DNA of 24,635 bases, from contig SSNU01000105.1 of NCBI GenBank assembly GCA_012064415.1, positions 1-24,635 of the forward strand, written 5' to 3'. How positions within the stretch are numbered: position 1 is the first letter of the stretch; each line of letters opens with the position of its first letter. A program made the position numbers and the translations under genes. This document shows positions 9,569 to 19,440 of the stretch, one piece after another. Origin of the DNA: Gyrodactylus bullatarudis (Eukaryota > Platyhelminthes > Monogenea > Gyrodactylidea > Gyrodactylidae). Under the pieces are notes generated by a model that was not told the DNA's origin, made no database searches, and saw only the letters and a program-made list of their open reading frames with translations.

Positions 9569-10204
9569 CTTTCTCAGATATCTTTTTTTCTTTATCTAGG
9601 AGAGAGACTTATATTAGAAAATCAAAGATATTTGTTTCGCATGATTTTCCTCGAAAAAAGCCATGCTGATTTGGATCAATTTTATTTAAATTAGTTCCGG
9701 TTGTGGTATTCAATTTTTAGTTTCAGAAGAAATTTGAACTCATCAAGCATTTTGATTGGTTGAAAAGATTGAAATCATACACTGATTGGCTCTAACTGAA
9801 TGTTATTTCTTTTCAACCAATCAAAATGTTTGACGAATTCAAATTTCTATAAATTTAATACGAAGACGGAGAATTTTCGAATCGTAGAGGTATTTTGTTT
9901 TTTTTTCATTTGAAACAGCATCTAATTCCTCTAGATGGTATTAGTTTTTGGTCAAGTTGTGTATTAAAGAAAATTGGGGTATCCCTAATATTCATTACTT
10001 GGGCTTAGGAATAGGAATAACTTTCCCTAGTAGCATATAATCAGTAAAGGGTTAGAGAAGAATAAGGTTTGATAAAGTTTTTAATTACTAATAATAAAAA
10101 TCGCATGGCTACTTATAAGTATATTCATGGTAATTTTATAATAAATCTTTAGCAATTTTCTTTCTTTTTCTGTAATTCATAAAACTCAGCAAAGCTCATA
10201 TACA
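9569..10204 (-). pseudogene. Decayed LINE reverse transcriptase fragment, left-arm copy
   Basis: Mirror image of 13605-14240. Nucleotide similarity to the LINE ORF2 at about 17600-17990 is clear, for example the segment encoding NPNQHGF-R-KSCE. It is broken by many stops and by an insertion that contains the 121-bp palindrome 9728-9848. Confidence 0.7.
9728..9848. repeat. 121-bp palindrome, left-arm copy
   Basis: Arms of 41 bp (9728-9768 and 9808-9848) with three mismatches, carrying CCAAT motifs in CAACCAATCAAAATG. It is the mirror of 13961-14081. Confidence 0.75.
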
Positions 10205-10568
10205 GTCAAGTTCACACATGACGAGGCGAGTTATCCTTTCTCCCCTTTCTCGTTTTTGTATTATACTAAACCTGTCAACCAATAATATCGCTCCATTACA
10301 ACAACCAATGAGAACAGACTTAGCGTGTAAACATTTTCATTTCATTCTTTTGGTTCTCAATAGGCTTTTCATCTAAAATCCTCAATTTTCATAAATTCAA
10401 AATCAATTGAGTTAAATATAAAATAAATTTATTCAAAATCATATACATCGAAAGTAGAATTTATAGAATCTTTAAACATTTTCAAATTTTCGAGAACTTC
10501 TAAAGAGCCATATCTTTTCTCAAGCTCTAGGAAGTTTCTAATATATTTAATCTTCCCTAATATTGCTT

Positions 10569-11097
10569 AGTTATGATTGCTGAAAACTTTTTTATCACTT
10601 TATAGTTCCTTCATGAGCATAATTATACGTTTTCTTGATTTTCTAAATACGTTCAAGTATTTTTTTGAATAGTCCAAGGCTTAATCCCCTCTCATATGAA
10701 ATGAATAAAAATAGGCTTAACCCCCTCCCCAATGAGAAATTCATTCGTTCTAATGGAGGTTTTGGTACAAATGGGAGTGTATAGACCCCCAGATTTCATT
10801 CTAGGGTTAAACCAACAAAATTTTCGTTCTGCCCAAGTTATTATTATCAAAGCTCTTGACACCAAATAAAAAACATCGACCCCCACAGAACCATGTTAGG
10901 TATTAATGACTTTGACGGCATCATATTTATTCAGCCAACATGCAATTGTGTTTTTTTCAACCTTTGATTTGGATTCATGTGGTGGAGGGGGCTTGAAATT
11001 TTTGTGGCTTCATTGTTTATTAGGTGAATAATTTGAACCAATAAGTTTAGAGCTCCTCTGGTTTTAACTTTCTCTTCGCATTTGATTCATCATTACT
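10569..11097. other. Spacer left of the HTH gene; nothing recognised
   Basis: Unique sequence inside the inverted duplication. Locally C- and G-richer patches (10680-10880) hold a 64-residue minus-strand ORF without recognisable features. It may include the promoter of the gene starting at 11098. Confidence 0.35.
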
Positions 11098-11708
11098 ATG
11101 ACTAAGCTCACTGAAGAAGAAAAAAAAGAGATAATCTTTCTCTCTGAATCACATTCAATTCGCCATCTTGCTAAATTGTACAAGGTGTCTGTTCCTACGA
11201 TTCAAAATGTATTAAGAAGTGAAAAACAAGATGTTAACGTTGTTAAAGCATCTAAATATGAGCAATTGAAAAAGAATATTCAACGAGAATTGGATTTCCT
11301 CCAAAATAAAGGTGAACAAATTGATCGCGTTAGACTTAAATCTATTGTCATTGATTCAGCTATCGCGCTTAATCTCAAAAAGTTTAAGGCTTGCGATGAT
11401 TATTTACGGAAACTTCAAAAATCTGAAAATCTTCCGTATAGAAACGTAAGTTTTAATTCTCACAATCATTTTAGAAAATGGCCAGAAAAATACAACTTGA
11501 CAAAAAAGTTATGCTTCATCCAGAGATCTCTGATTCAATAATAGATTCGACTCAATGTTATATTCTCAACAATATTTCTGTTTCTTATCAGAATACATTT
11601 GTCATGGCATTTCAGCTAATCAATTTCAGTGATAAAGATTCTGACCCTTTAATTTTAAAACGAAGAAACTTGAGGCTGCGATATAAAAACGTTTGTGAAG
11701 AACATTGA
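11098..11708 (+). CDS. Psq/CENP-B type two-HTH protein, accessory or remnant of a Tigger-like transposon
   Basis: The ATG at 11098 opens a 116-codon exon. Residues about 1-45 form a pipsqueak-type helix-turn-helix (EEEKKEIIFLSE, then IRHLAKLYKVSVPTIQNVL). Residues 65-116 resemble the CENP-B type DNA-binding domain (LKSIVIDSAIALNLKKFKAC, then DDYLRKLQKSENLPYRN). GTAAGT at 11446 and TTTTAG at 11474 give a 29-nt phase-0 candidate intron. Splicing continues the frame as KMARKIQLDKKV to TGA at 11706. Unspliced, it stops at 11541. No DDE catalytic domain follows in frame, and the part after the intron is not recognised. DNA binding to transposon ends is the family expectation. It may be a DNA-binding companion or the front of a second, decayed transposase. 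Confidence 0.55.
11446..11474 (+). other. Candidate 29-nt micro-intron
   Basis: It begins GTAAGTTTTAATT and ends ATCATTTTAG. It lies in phase 0 right after the CENP-B like domain. Removing it extends the frame from 11541 to 11708. Confidence 0.5.
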
Positions 11709-12126
11709 CAAGAAAAAAAGATCATCACCTTATTTGATTTTCATCAAGAGAATCATTCATCTTTTAAATAATTGTCAAATTTCTCTTTTTGACACATCAA
11801 TTCCAATGAATCAAAATATTGTGTGTCGTAGTAAGCATACTTTTTTCAAGAATTTGATTTCACGATCAAGGTTTTTCGCAGTGGAAACCAGAAAAATACC
11901 CCATAACTTGAATAACATCCAACATCTGAGATCTGGCCTTTTCGTTAGAGCAAAAGAAGAATTCAAATACGTGATAGAATTTTTGCTAAAGGAAAAACGT
12001 TATGAAGAGTCAAGAATTCTGTACAGAGAATACAAATTATTTTTTCCTGAGAATTTAGATGAAACTTTCATCCATTTAGGGTTTCCTCATGTAAGACTAT
12101 TTCATGTTAATCTCGATTCAGGTTAA
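11695..12126 (+). CDS. Unknown ORF between the two HTH genes
   Basis: An open frame of 143 codons starts at a GTG and overlaps the previous frame by 14 bp. Its second half is helix-rich and basic (RAKEEFKYVIEFLLKEKRY, then RILYREYKLFFPENLDETF). A GTAAGA/TTCAG pair (12091-12121, 31 nt) could splice it in frame to 12122 onward, directly into the second HTH module. It may therefore be an internal exon of a longer gene, the end of the first gene after a frameshift, or a remnant. No catalytic motif is visible. Confidence 0.35.
   Translation: MKNIDKKKRSSPYLIFIKRIIHLLNNCQISLFDTSIPMNQNIVCRSKHTFFKNLISRSRFFAVETRKIPHNLNNIQHLRSGLFVRAKEEFKYVIEFLLKEKRYEESRILYREYKLFFPENLDETFIHLGFPHVRLFHVNLDSG
12091..12121 (+). 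other. Candidate 31-nt micro-intron
   Basis: It begins GTAAGACTATTT and ends CTCGATTCAG. It would join the frame ending LGFPH to VKTKQMNISNR. The splice sites are good, but it is uncertain whether the two parts belong to one gene. Confidence 0.4.
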
Positions 12127-12486
12127 AACAAAGCAGATGAATATTTCAAATAGAATATTATGTAAGAAGCTTATTAAAGATGGATTCTCTATATTGCAAA
12201 TGGCACATGTCCTTCAAAGGTCTGAAAATACAATTAGGAAATACATCAGATCAGAATTCCCTAACAATTCATTTATTATGAATAGAACAAGAGAGGAAGA
12301 CAGAAGAAATATATTTGAAGAACTACTAGTGGATAAAGTTGAAGAAGCTTTATCGGAAGAAAATAATTTTCTAGTATTTAATGATCTGAAAGACATTGCA
12401 TTCAAAGTTGCTGCATCCTTAGAGCTAATTGACTATAAAGCTTCTTATAACCACCTTGCAAGAAGAAAGGATGGAAGTTTAAAAAA

Positions 12487-12513
12487 GTAAATTTATTCTA
12501 ATAATATTTTTAG
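12487..12513 (+). other. Candidate 27-nt micro-intron in the transposase
   Basis: It begins GTAAATTTATTC and ends ATATTTTTAG. Splicing (phase 2) yields DGSLKNLLVRRKVF at the end of the CENP-B like domain. This mirrors the position of the 29-nt intron in the upstream HTH gene. Confidence 0.5.
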
Positions 12514-12944
12514 CCTTCTGGTGAGAAGAAAAGTGTTCCGATGCATTTAGTTTAAGACTTTTATATGAAACTTCCATTCCTTCTTCGCGGATATTCGCCA
12601 GAAAACATATATAACTTGGATGAAGCTGCTTTGTTTATTTATGTAGTTAATCGTAAAATTTTAACGAAGAAGACCTTAAACGCTCATGGATTTAAAGACT
12701 TGGTCAGAAAGAACCTTTAATGTTTATTCATGGTGTGAAAAAACCTCGTTGCCTATCTAGAGAGGAAATAGACATACTGAATTATAAATCCTCTAAAAAA
12801 GGAAGGATGACTCGCGAACTATTCACCTCCTTTTTAGATGATTGGAACACAAAGATAAGATCCGAGAAGAGAAAAATAATATTATTTATGGATAATGCAT
12901 CTTCTCATCAGCTTCTCAGCGAAGAAAGGCTATCCAACATCAAA

Positions 12945-12973
12945 GTAAACTTATTAAATTTTAATATACTTAG
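12945..12973 (+). other. 29-nt micro-intron inside the DDE domain
   Basis: It begins GTAAACTTATTAA and ends ATATACTTAG. It interrupts the conserved strand between the second and third catalytic aspartates. Only with it removed does the family motif FPPNCTPVCQPID become continuous with SNIK in one frame. This is the best supported short intron in the window. Confidence 0.75.
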
Positions 12974-13604
12974 ATCGAGTACTTTCCCCCGAATTGCACT
13001 CCAGTTTGTCAGCCTATTGATGCGGGTATCGTCAGGTCATTCAAATGCAAATATCGTATATTAATGAATGAGAAAATATTTGCGGAAAAAATTCCCATGA
13101 ATGATATTTAAAAAAAATTGATCTGAGGTGTTGTCTTTTCACAGCAAAGAGAGCATGGGAAGAGGTTACTGAGGAGACCATCATTAATTGTTTCCACACA
13201 ACAAAATTTATTGTAAAAGATAGGAATGTTGTGAACTATGAAGCAATATTAGGGAAGATTAAATATATTAGAAACTTCCTAGAGCTTGAGAAAAGATATG
13301 GCTCTTTAGAAGTTCTCGAAAATTTGAAAATTTTTAAAGATTCTATAAATTCTACTTTCGATGTATATGATTTTGAATAAATTTATTTTATATTTAACTC
13401 AATTGATTTTGAATTTATGAAAATTGAGGATTTTAGATGAAAAGCCTATTGAGAACCAAAAGAATGAAATGAAAATGTTTACACGCTAAGTCTGTTCTCA
13501 TTGGTTGTTGTAATGGAGCGATATTATTGGTTGACAGGTTTAGTATAATACAAAAACGAGAAAGGGGAGAAAGGATAACTCGCCTCGTCATGTGTGAACT
13601 TGAC

Positions 13605-14240
13605 TGTATATGAGCTTTGCTGAGTTTTATGAATTACAGAAAAAGAAAGAAAATTGCTAAAGATTTATTATAAAATTACCATGAATATACTTATAAGTAG
13701 CCATGCGATTTTTATTATTAGTAATTAAAAACTTTATCAAACCTTATTCTTCTCTAACCCTTTACTGATTATATGCTACTAGGGAAAGTTATTCCTATTC
13801 CTAAGCCCAAGTAATGAATATTAGGGATACCCCAATTTTCTTTAATACACAACTTGACCAAAAACTAATACCATCTAGAGGAATTAGATGCTGTTTCAAA
13901 TGAAAAAAAAACAAAATACCTCTACGATTCGAAAATTCTCCGTCTTCGTATTAAATTTATAGAAATTTGAATTCGTCAAACATTTTGATTGGTTGAAAAG
14001 AAATAACATTCAGTTAGAGCCAATCAGTGTATGATTTCAATCTTTTCAACCAATCAAAATGCTTGATGAGTTCAAATTTCTTCTGAAACTAAAAATTGAA
14101 TACCACAACCGGAACTAATTTAAATAAAATTGATCCAAATCAGCATGGCTTTTTTCGAGGAAAATCATGCGAAACAAATATCTTTGATTTTCTAATATAA
14201 GTCTCTCTCCTAGATAAAGAAAAAAAGATATCTGAGAAAG
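13605..14240 (+). pseudogene. Decayed LINE reverse transcriptase fragment, right-arm copy
   Basis: The sequence follows the LINE at about 17590-17990. ATGAATATACTTATA is shared, then the region encoding a VIPIPKP-like segment, then (after an insertion at about 13860-14110) the segment encoding NPNQHGF-R-KSCETNIFDF. Stops and frameshifts are frequent. It is an older relative of the LINE to its right, in the same orientation, and lacks the catalytic YADD part. Confidence 0.7.
13961..14081. repeat. 121-bp palindrome (MITE-like), right-arm copy
   Basis: Arms 13961-14001 and 14041-14081 are 41 bp with three mismatches. Each contains CATTTTGATTGGTTGAAAAG or its complement, so CCAAT boxes face each other. 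It lies within the insertion that splits the LINE fragment and is probably a small non-autonomous element. Confidence 0.75.
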
Positions 14241-15557
14241 ATATTGCGAAAGATGATTTCTGAATGTCTTGATAAAAAGCAAGCTGAAGGATATGAAATA
14301 AATAAGAATGAACTTCTTGAAGGTCCCCTCTATTCAATGTTAATGGATGAGAACCCTATCTGTGTTCATGTTCAAAGTGCAACCCCTCTCGTTTTTTTTG
14401 TGTGAAACCATGAAACCCCCTTAAAATGATATGGAATGCTATACGAAACATGAATAATTATAATTATGGTCCCTTTAATTATACAGATTGTTTTTCACAT
14501 TTCTTGCTAAAAGACATCATATGGATGACGTCATACAACAGGACTCATGAACGTAAAAATTAAAAAAGTAACTCTTTTTACAAAAACGGTCTCGTCTCAG
14601 ATGAAATAATATTTTAGTCTGAAATTTAAGGAAACCACATAACTTTTTATTCTGTATCGAATGATGCTAATTTCATGACGATTGAACGAAAATAAATTAA
14701 CTTTGTTTTCTCTGAAGCAAATTGAATAAAAGTTGGCCTGACAATAAGGAATAAAAAGAATAAGCCAATGTTGGAATTTCGGCTCAAAATGATGAAAAAA
14801 CTTATTTATGGCCAAACAGAATGTCACCTAAAAAAATATAAATTTCATACTCCTACTCATAAGTAATCAAGCAAAATAATCCTTATCGTCCGGTTTAACT
14901 TTCATACAATTTTTAGGAAGTTTAGTGTACTTGGATTTCATTGGTTGACAATTTCTCGCCCTCCCATAGGTATATAACCAAGGTGTAAGGAATGGTTGGT
15001 GCAGAATGGAAAAGAATACGCGTCCCTCACCTGTGTTATTTTTATGTAAACCGATATCATTAGAGTAATTATACTATTTTTGTACTTTTTTCTATTAACT
15101 TTCATATGAAAATGATAATTGTATAAGAACATTTATATTTTTCAACAAATTTTCATTTCAAAAAATAGAATCTTAATATAATCCCACGGACATGATAAAA
15201 TAATGAAATTCACCATGAAGCCTATTTTGATGACAAGATTACTATTGTTGAAGATAAAAATTAAGAAACTCATTAAATGGTCAAGATATTCCGGATTGCG
15301 TAGTAAAATTGTATTGAAAATTAAGCGGTGATTTGAACGATTTTGGGGTTTTGGAAAATCATTTTCAACACACATAATAATGCTTAGAATTGATAGTTAT
15401 ATCAGAAAAGTTGGTCCTAATATAAGGTATAACAAAAAATTAATAAAAAACATTTCTAATTGATGAGTTAATTTTAAAGACTGGGATATATAAATAGATA
15501 ATTTACGATTAGTTATCTTGGTAATGGTCATTAAGTCCAAATTTTCATCGAAACTCA
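14241..15557. other. Unassigned 1.3 kb between the two LINE parts
   Basis: No protein family is recognised. A possible promoter lies at 14938-14980: ATTGGTTGACA (inverted CCAAT), then TATATAA about 30 bp later. A second ATTGGTTGACA stands at about 13526. The end of the region may be the 5' UTR of the LINE starting at 15558. The same sequence exists in inverse at 8252-9568. Confidence 0.4.
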
Positions 15558-16278
15558 ATGTCTTCAAAGCCAAAAAGAATTACTTGTTTGCCTGAAAAAA
15601 GACATCGCATTTCTACTGATGGATCCATCTCTGACAATCCATACCCAAAAAAATTACTGTTGAAGGATTACTAGAACTAATGGAAGATCTCACTTACGAA
15701 GTGAACATCCTCAAACAGATCAATGCTCGCATTACAGACGAAAACACTTTAATGAAAACAGAAATAAACCAACTCAAGCAACAAATGAATATTTGTGAGA
15801 CCTTTTATAGTTTTCCCTTTGCTAATAAATAAGAGATCTCCAAATATTCGTCAAATGATCTTAAATTAGTTGATCAAAAAATAAATTCTATGGTCAATGA
15901 GATTAATCAACGGACTGAAAAATCATTATCTATAACCTGCCTGAAACCGAAAATGATATTCCTAATGTTCATGGTTACTTGGATAAACTTGAAAATAAAA
16001 TTGAGAATATCATAAAAATAACTCGAATTGGCAAACAAATTCTAGGTAAATGTAGACCAATAAAAATACTTACTAACTCTAATATTCATAGAAACATTTT
16101 TATTCAAAACAAAAACTCATTCTAAAAGCTTGAAATAAGAACCTCAAGAGATAAAACTATCCTTCAGCAAACAATAGCTACCTCTGAATGTATTGCTAAA
16201 AAGAATAGTTTAAATCAAAATAAAGATTTCAATTTATATCCACCTCATAATGCTGAATCTCAGACAAATAAGTCATAA
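15558..16278 (+). pseudogene. LINE ORF1 (coiled coil, RNA-binding type), decayed
   Basis: ORF1 proteins of CR1/Jockey-type LINEs bind the element's RNA. From MSSKPKRITCLPEKRHR a frameshift near 15646 leads into a heptad-like coiled coil (LLELMEDLTYEVNILKQIN, then TLMKTEINQLKQQMN). A stop follows at about 15830. A third frame then gives YNLPETENDIPN and ITRIGKQILGKCRPIKIL, and after another stop KLEIRTSRDKTILQQTIA. This order (acidic NLPE motif, RIGK-x-RP, SRDKT) is typical of LINE ORF1. The last stop is at 16276. The first 334 bp belong to the inverted repeat, so the first frameshift predates the duplication. Confidence 0.7.
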
Positions 16279-16429
16279 TAATAATTTTCTACCTCGATCA
16301 AGAAACTCTGACATTTCTTCTAGTCAAAACCCAGCCCCAGATATCACTGCGAGTACAAGCAACTAGAACTGGTACTATAAATAATACTTCTTCTTTCTTG
16401 TTATCTAAAAATACTACTATCTCTCTTTT

Positions 16430-18740
16430 TCTACAAAATATAAGATCCTTATTTTCTGTATAATTTCTTCTAAAAGCCTTTATATCAAACACTCAATATG
16501 ATTTATACTATTTTACTGAGACATGGCTGCACGACTCTCACTTCGATAATAGTCTCTACTTTGATGGTTATGTTTTTATAAGATCTGATAGAGTTGGTGA
16601 TAAACATGGAGGAGTTATAATTTTTATAAAGAAATCATTTGATATTGTGTCATCAACCTGTTCCTATATTAATAAGAATGAACTTCTAAATTGTGCTATT
16701 AAACTAAATGAGCGAAAAATTTTAAACATTATTCTAATTTATAGAAAACCTAATAATACAATTAGTGATGACTCCTTAATAAACTCTGTAAATGATTTAG
16801 TAAATATAGGTCATAATTCTCGGAGATCTTAACCTTCCTAACGAAAATTGGGATGATCCCAATACTCTATTGGGAACATACCTCTATAGCTTAGGATTAC
16901 ATCAAAGAATATATACTCCAACCAGACTAAACAATATCCTTGATTGCATTTTAACTGAACAAAGTTCATTAATAAACTTTGATGTTCAAAAAATATTTCC
17001 AACTAAAGACCATTATGGAGTGTATGCCATGATAACTTGAAACATTGAAATCTTATACGATGTAACCGATATAGATAAATACTTTGAGTTCACTAAATAC
17101 TATTAAAGCCGTAACAAATGTAAATGATAACCTCTTAACTGCCGATAACTTTCTACAACATTATTCTTACATCTACTCGCTAGCTACAACAACTAAAGAG
17201 AAAAAGAATTTCGATCAACTAGTCTATAGAACCAACGTTACATTAATAAATAAACTCAAGAAATGCCTATCACTTACAAGATCTTCTGAACTAATAATGG
17301 AAACACAAAAACAAATAGAAATATTATATAAGCAAGAATACGATAGAGTTGAGAAAAAAATCCTAGAGCAAATTAAAAGAAAGCCTAAACAAGGATATTT
17401 TTATCTAAATAAATATTTCAAGTTTTCAAACAAAAAAAGTTATGATGCATCAATAAAAAAGAAAGATAACATTACATCTGAATTTTTACAACAAACTTTC
17501 ATGTCTGTGTTTAACCAACTATATCCCCTTAATCTTGAACTTCTAATTCATAATGAATCTTGCGTTCACTATCATAATACAAAATTTATGAGTTTTGCTG
17601 AATTTAATAAATTACTGAAAAAATCAAAAAAGAAAAACACTGAAGATTTTTTTACAAAATTAGCATGAATATACTTATAGGTAATCATGCAAATTTTATT
17701 CATAGTATTTATAAACTTTTTCAAAACTTTTTTTTTTCCTACACCATTCCTGACTATATACTACTAGCAAAAGTTATTCTCATACCTAAGCCTAATAGTA
17801 ATGAATTTAGACCAATAACATTACAAAATACTCTTATGAAGATTATTGACTCAATTCTATTCGTCAAGATTCTCAACATAATAAATTTAAATAAAATTAA
17901 TCCAAATCAGCATGGTTTTTGTCGAGGAAAATCATGCGAAAAAAATATTTTTGATTTTCTAAACTATGTCTCACTCCTCGAGAAAGAAAAAAAGAAATCC
18001 ATTGTCATCTACATTGATTTATCTAAAGCTTTCGACAAGATTTATATTCATGAAATCATTGAAATATGTCATGAATATGGCATATGCTCATATCTTCTTA
18101 ATATGTTAATACAATACCTTACTAAACGTAGGCAATTTGTTTCTCATGAAAACAAAGATTCTACTCCCAAACTAATTACTTCTGGAGTTCCACAAGGCTC
18201 TAGAGTTGGACCTCTACTGTTCAATATTGTATTCTCAAAAATCAATGTTGACGGAGCTAAGATTTTTATATATGCTGATGATATGAAAATAGTTTTCAGT
18301 TTTGATGATTTTTTCGATATAAATTTTATAAACTCATCATTAAAATCCCTTACTAATGATCAGTTAACTTTGGGGCTTAGCATAAATGAAAGTAAAACAT
18401 TCTACATGACTCCTTTCACAACAACTCCTATCAATAATAATATATGTATTGATGATAAAATAATAAACCCCAAATTCACGGTTCGTGATTTAGGAGTTAA
18501 ATACAATAATTTTCTTGATTTTACAGAACATTAAAAGGAAATCTATAGGGCTTTTGTCAGCAGATGTATACAAATACACAAATTTATCAAAAATGACTTC
18601 ATGAAGGTATTCTTATACAAAATGGTGGCCCGAACTGTTGTCGAATTCTGCTCAGGATGTTGGAACCCAGAAAAAATTGAATGGTCCAAGAAGTTTCAGA
18701 GAGTCGCCAGACCTTTTCGAAACAAACTATCTGCTCAGTA
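16430..18740 (+). pseudogene. LINE ORF2: AP endonuclease and reverse transcriptase, decayed
   Basis: This is the replication protein of an AP-endonuclease LINE, CR1/Jockey-like by motif style. The endonuclease shows NIRSL (about 16440), YFTETWLHDS (16510), LGDLNLPNENW (16827), LDCILTE and KDHYGV (17010). A linker of 194 codons (17084-17668) follows after a frameshift. The reverse transcriptase (17665-18534) shows VILIPKPNSNEFRPIT, NPNQHGFCRGKSCEKN, IYIDLSKAFDKI, SGVPQGSRVGPLLFN and the catalytic YADD at 18271-18282. After a stop the C-terminal motif VVEFCSGCWNPEKIEW is readable (18635-18690). Breaks near 16455, 16812, 17038, 17090, 17665 and 18532 disable it. The ATGA overlap at 17665 is a frameshift, not a real start. 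No RNase H is seen. Confidence 0.85.
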
Positions 18741-18867
18741 GAGAAAACAACTTGGTCAACCCTCAGAGTCTATCGAAAATTCGAAGAGATATAAAAAGTC
18801 TCATACTTATTAGAAAATCCCTGAGGCCCCAGAAAATATCTAGACTTAGAGAACGCTACAGAAATTA

Positions 18868-18881
18868 TATATATATATACT
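18868..18881 (+). repeat. Short AT dinucleotide tract at the LINE 3' end
   Basis: A run of alternating TA follows the last readable ORF2 remnants. Many LINEs end in a simple repeat or A-rich tail, so this is the likely 3' terminus. No target-site duplication was identified. Confidence 0.4.
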
Positions 18882-19440
18882 AGTATCAGAATATTTAGTA
18901 AATCAACATCAAATTACTCAAAATATGTCTTGTGAAGATATTTATTGTTTTGCTAATCATTTTTCATATTCATTCCTTTCTATTTCTCTCAACTGACTCT
19001 TCAAAAATATCAAAATCTTCACTGATCATTAGAATTAAAAAGATAAAATTTACCAGTCACAAACTAATTTGTTGAAAGTAGCTTGAAATATCATGTATCT
19101 AGAGCCATTGCAAAGACAAAAAAATTAATAATAATAAACTGCTCTCCTCATGATATTTTTCAGCCCATAATTAATTACAAAAAAAATCAAATACACGGAA
19201 TAAGATGCTGTCTATTGCTGTGGGAATCTTCACCATCAGCTTGTGAAAATATTTCTAAAATAAAAACAAACTGAAGTTATTATTATTATCAACAAATTAA
19301 AAAAAGGGACATGTAGATTAAATGTAATTCATAATGAACGATTAACTGATATAAAGGGATTATTTCAGGAAGAGAAACAATATAAACGAAGAGAAAGTAA
19401 TGAACAGATTGTTACAAAATACTATTTATGTTCATAAGGT
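18882..19440. other. No gene supported
   Basis: AT-rich sequence between the LINE and the first Merlin remnant. A 63-residue plus-strand ORF (19083-19274) has no recognisable features. Confidence 0.35.

Larger units (their letters stand above)
7918..10568. repeat. Left arm of a 2.64-kb inverted duplication
   Basis: Position x here pairs with 23809-x in the right arm (13241-15891). I compared most of the length by eye and found no indel. There is one internal substitution (10477 against 13332) and a 2-base mismatch near the outer edge (about 7925-7926). The inner junction is at the shared AAGCAATATT. The outer junction falls inside LINE ORF1, and beyond it (leftward) no LINE sequence continues. 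This arm is therefore truncated at both ends within genes that are longer on the right, so it is probably the copy. Short ORFs in it are identical to those in the other arm and have no independent support. Confidence 0.95.
12137..13380 (+). pseudogene. Tigger/pogo-like DDE transposase with micro-introns, decayed
   Basis: From the ATG at 12137 come a psq-type HTH (LCKKLIKDGFSILQMAHVL, then RSENTIRKYI) and a CENP-B like HTH (DLKDIAFKVAASLELIDYKA). Candidate introns are 12487-12513 and 12945-12973. The DDE core follows: first D in NIYNLDEAAL (12619), a conserved VKKPRC block (about 12735), second D in FMDNASSH (12891), and third D in CQPIDAGIVRSF (13019). Removing the second intron gives NIKIEYFPPNCTPVCQPID and 32 residues between the last two aspartates, as in Tigger-like DD32D enzymes. 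Later come AKRAWEEVTEETIINCF and a stop at 13378-13380. Frame breaks near 12550, 12705 (with missing sequence) and 13110 (a poly-A run) make it inactive as read. The last 140 bp lie in the right arm and are duplicated in inverse at 10429-10568. Confidence 0.8.
13241..15891. repeat. Right arm of a 2.64-kb inverted duplication
   Basis: Reverse complement of 7918-10568. From the inner to the outer side it holds the transposase C-terminus, a decayed LINE reverse transcriptase fragment with a palindrome inserted in it, about 1.3 kb of unassigned sequence, and the first 334 bp of a second LINE. Both the transposase and the LINE run through the arm boundaries without a break, so this arm looks like the original. 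The four ORFs of 64-77 codons on its minus strand are identical to those of the left arm and are not supported as genes. Confidence 0.95.

Noticed and set aside
8434..9669. Four ORFs of 64-77 codons in the left arm (and their copies at 14140-15375)
   Set aside because: They are identical only because the arms are identical. None has a domain, good context or fit to the splice pattern, and one overlaps the decayed LINE fragment on the opposite strand.
7918..15891. The palindrome as a pure sequencing or assembly fold-back
   Set aside because: The arms are separated by 2.67 kb of unique sequence, end at different flanks and show at least one internal mismatch. An artefact is not fully excluded and needs long reads.
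7918..15891. A giant-TIR DNA transposon with a transposase between 2.6-kb ends
   Set aside because: Neither end behaves as a terminus. The LINE continues through 15891 and the transposase gene itself crosses the inner boundary.
17665..17671. ATGA overlap as a real start of a separate reverse transcriptase gene
   Set aside because: The protein upstream and downstream is continuous with LINE ORF2, and the older copy at 13681 shares the same nucleotides. It is a frameshift in a dead element.
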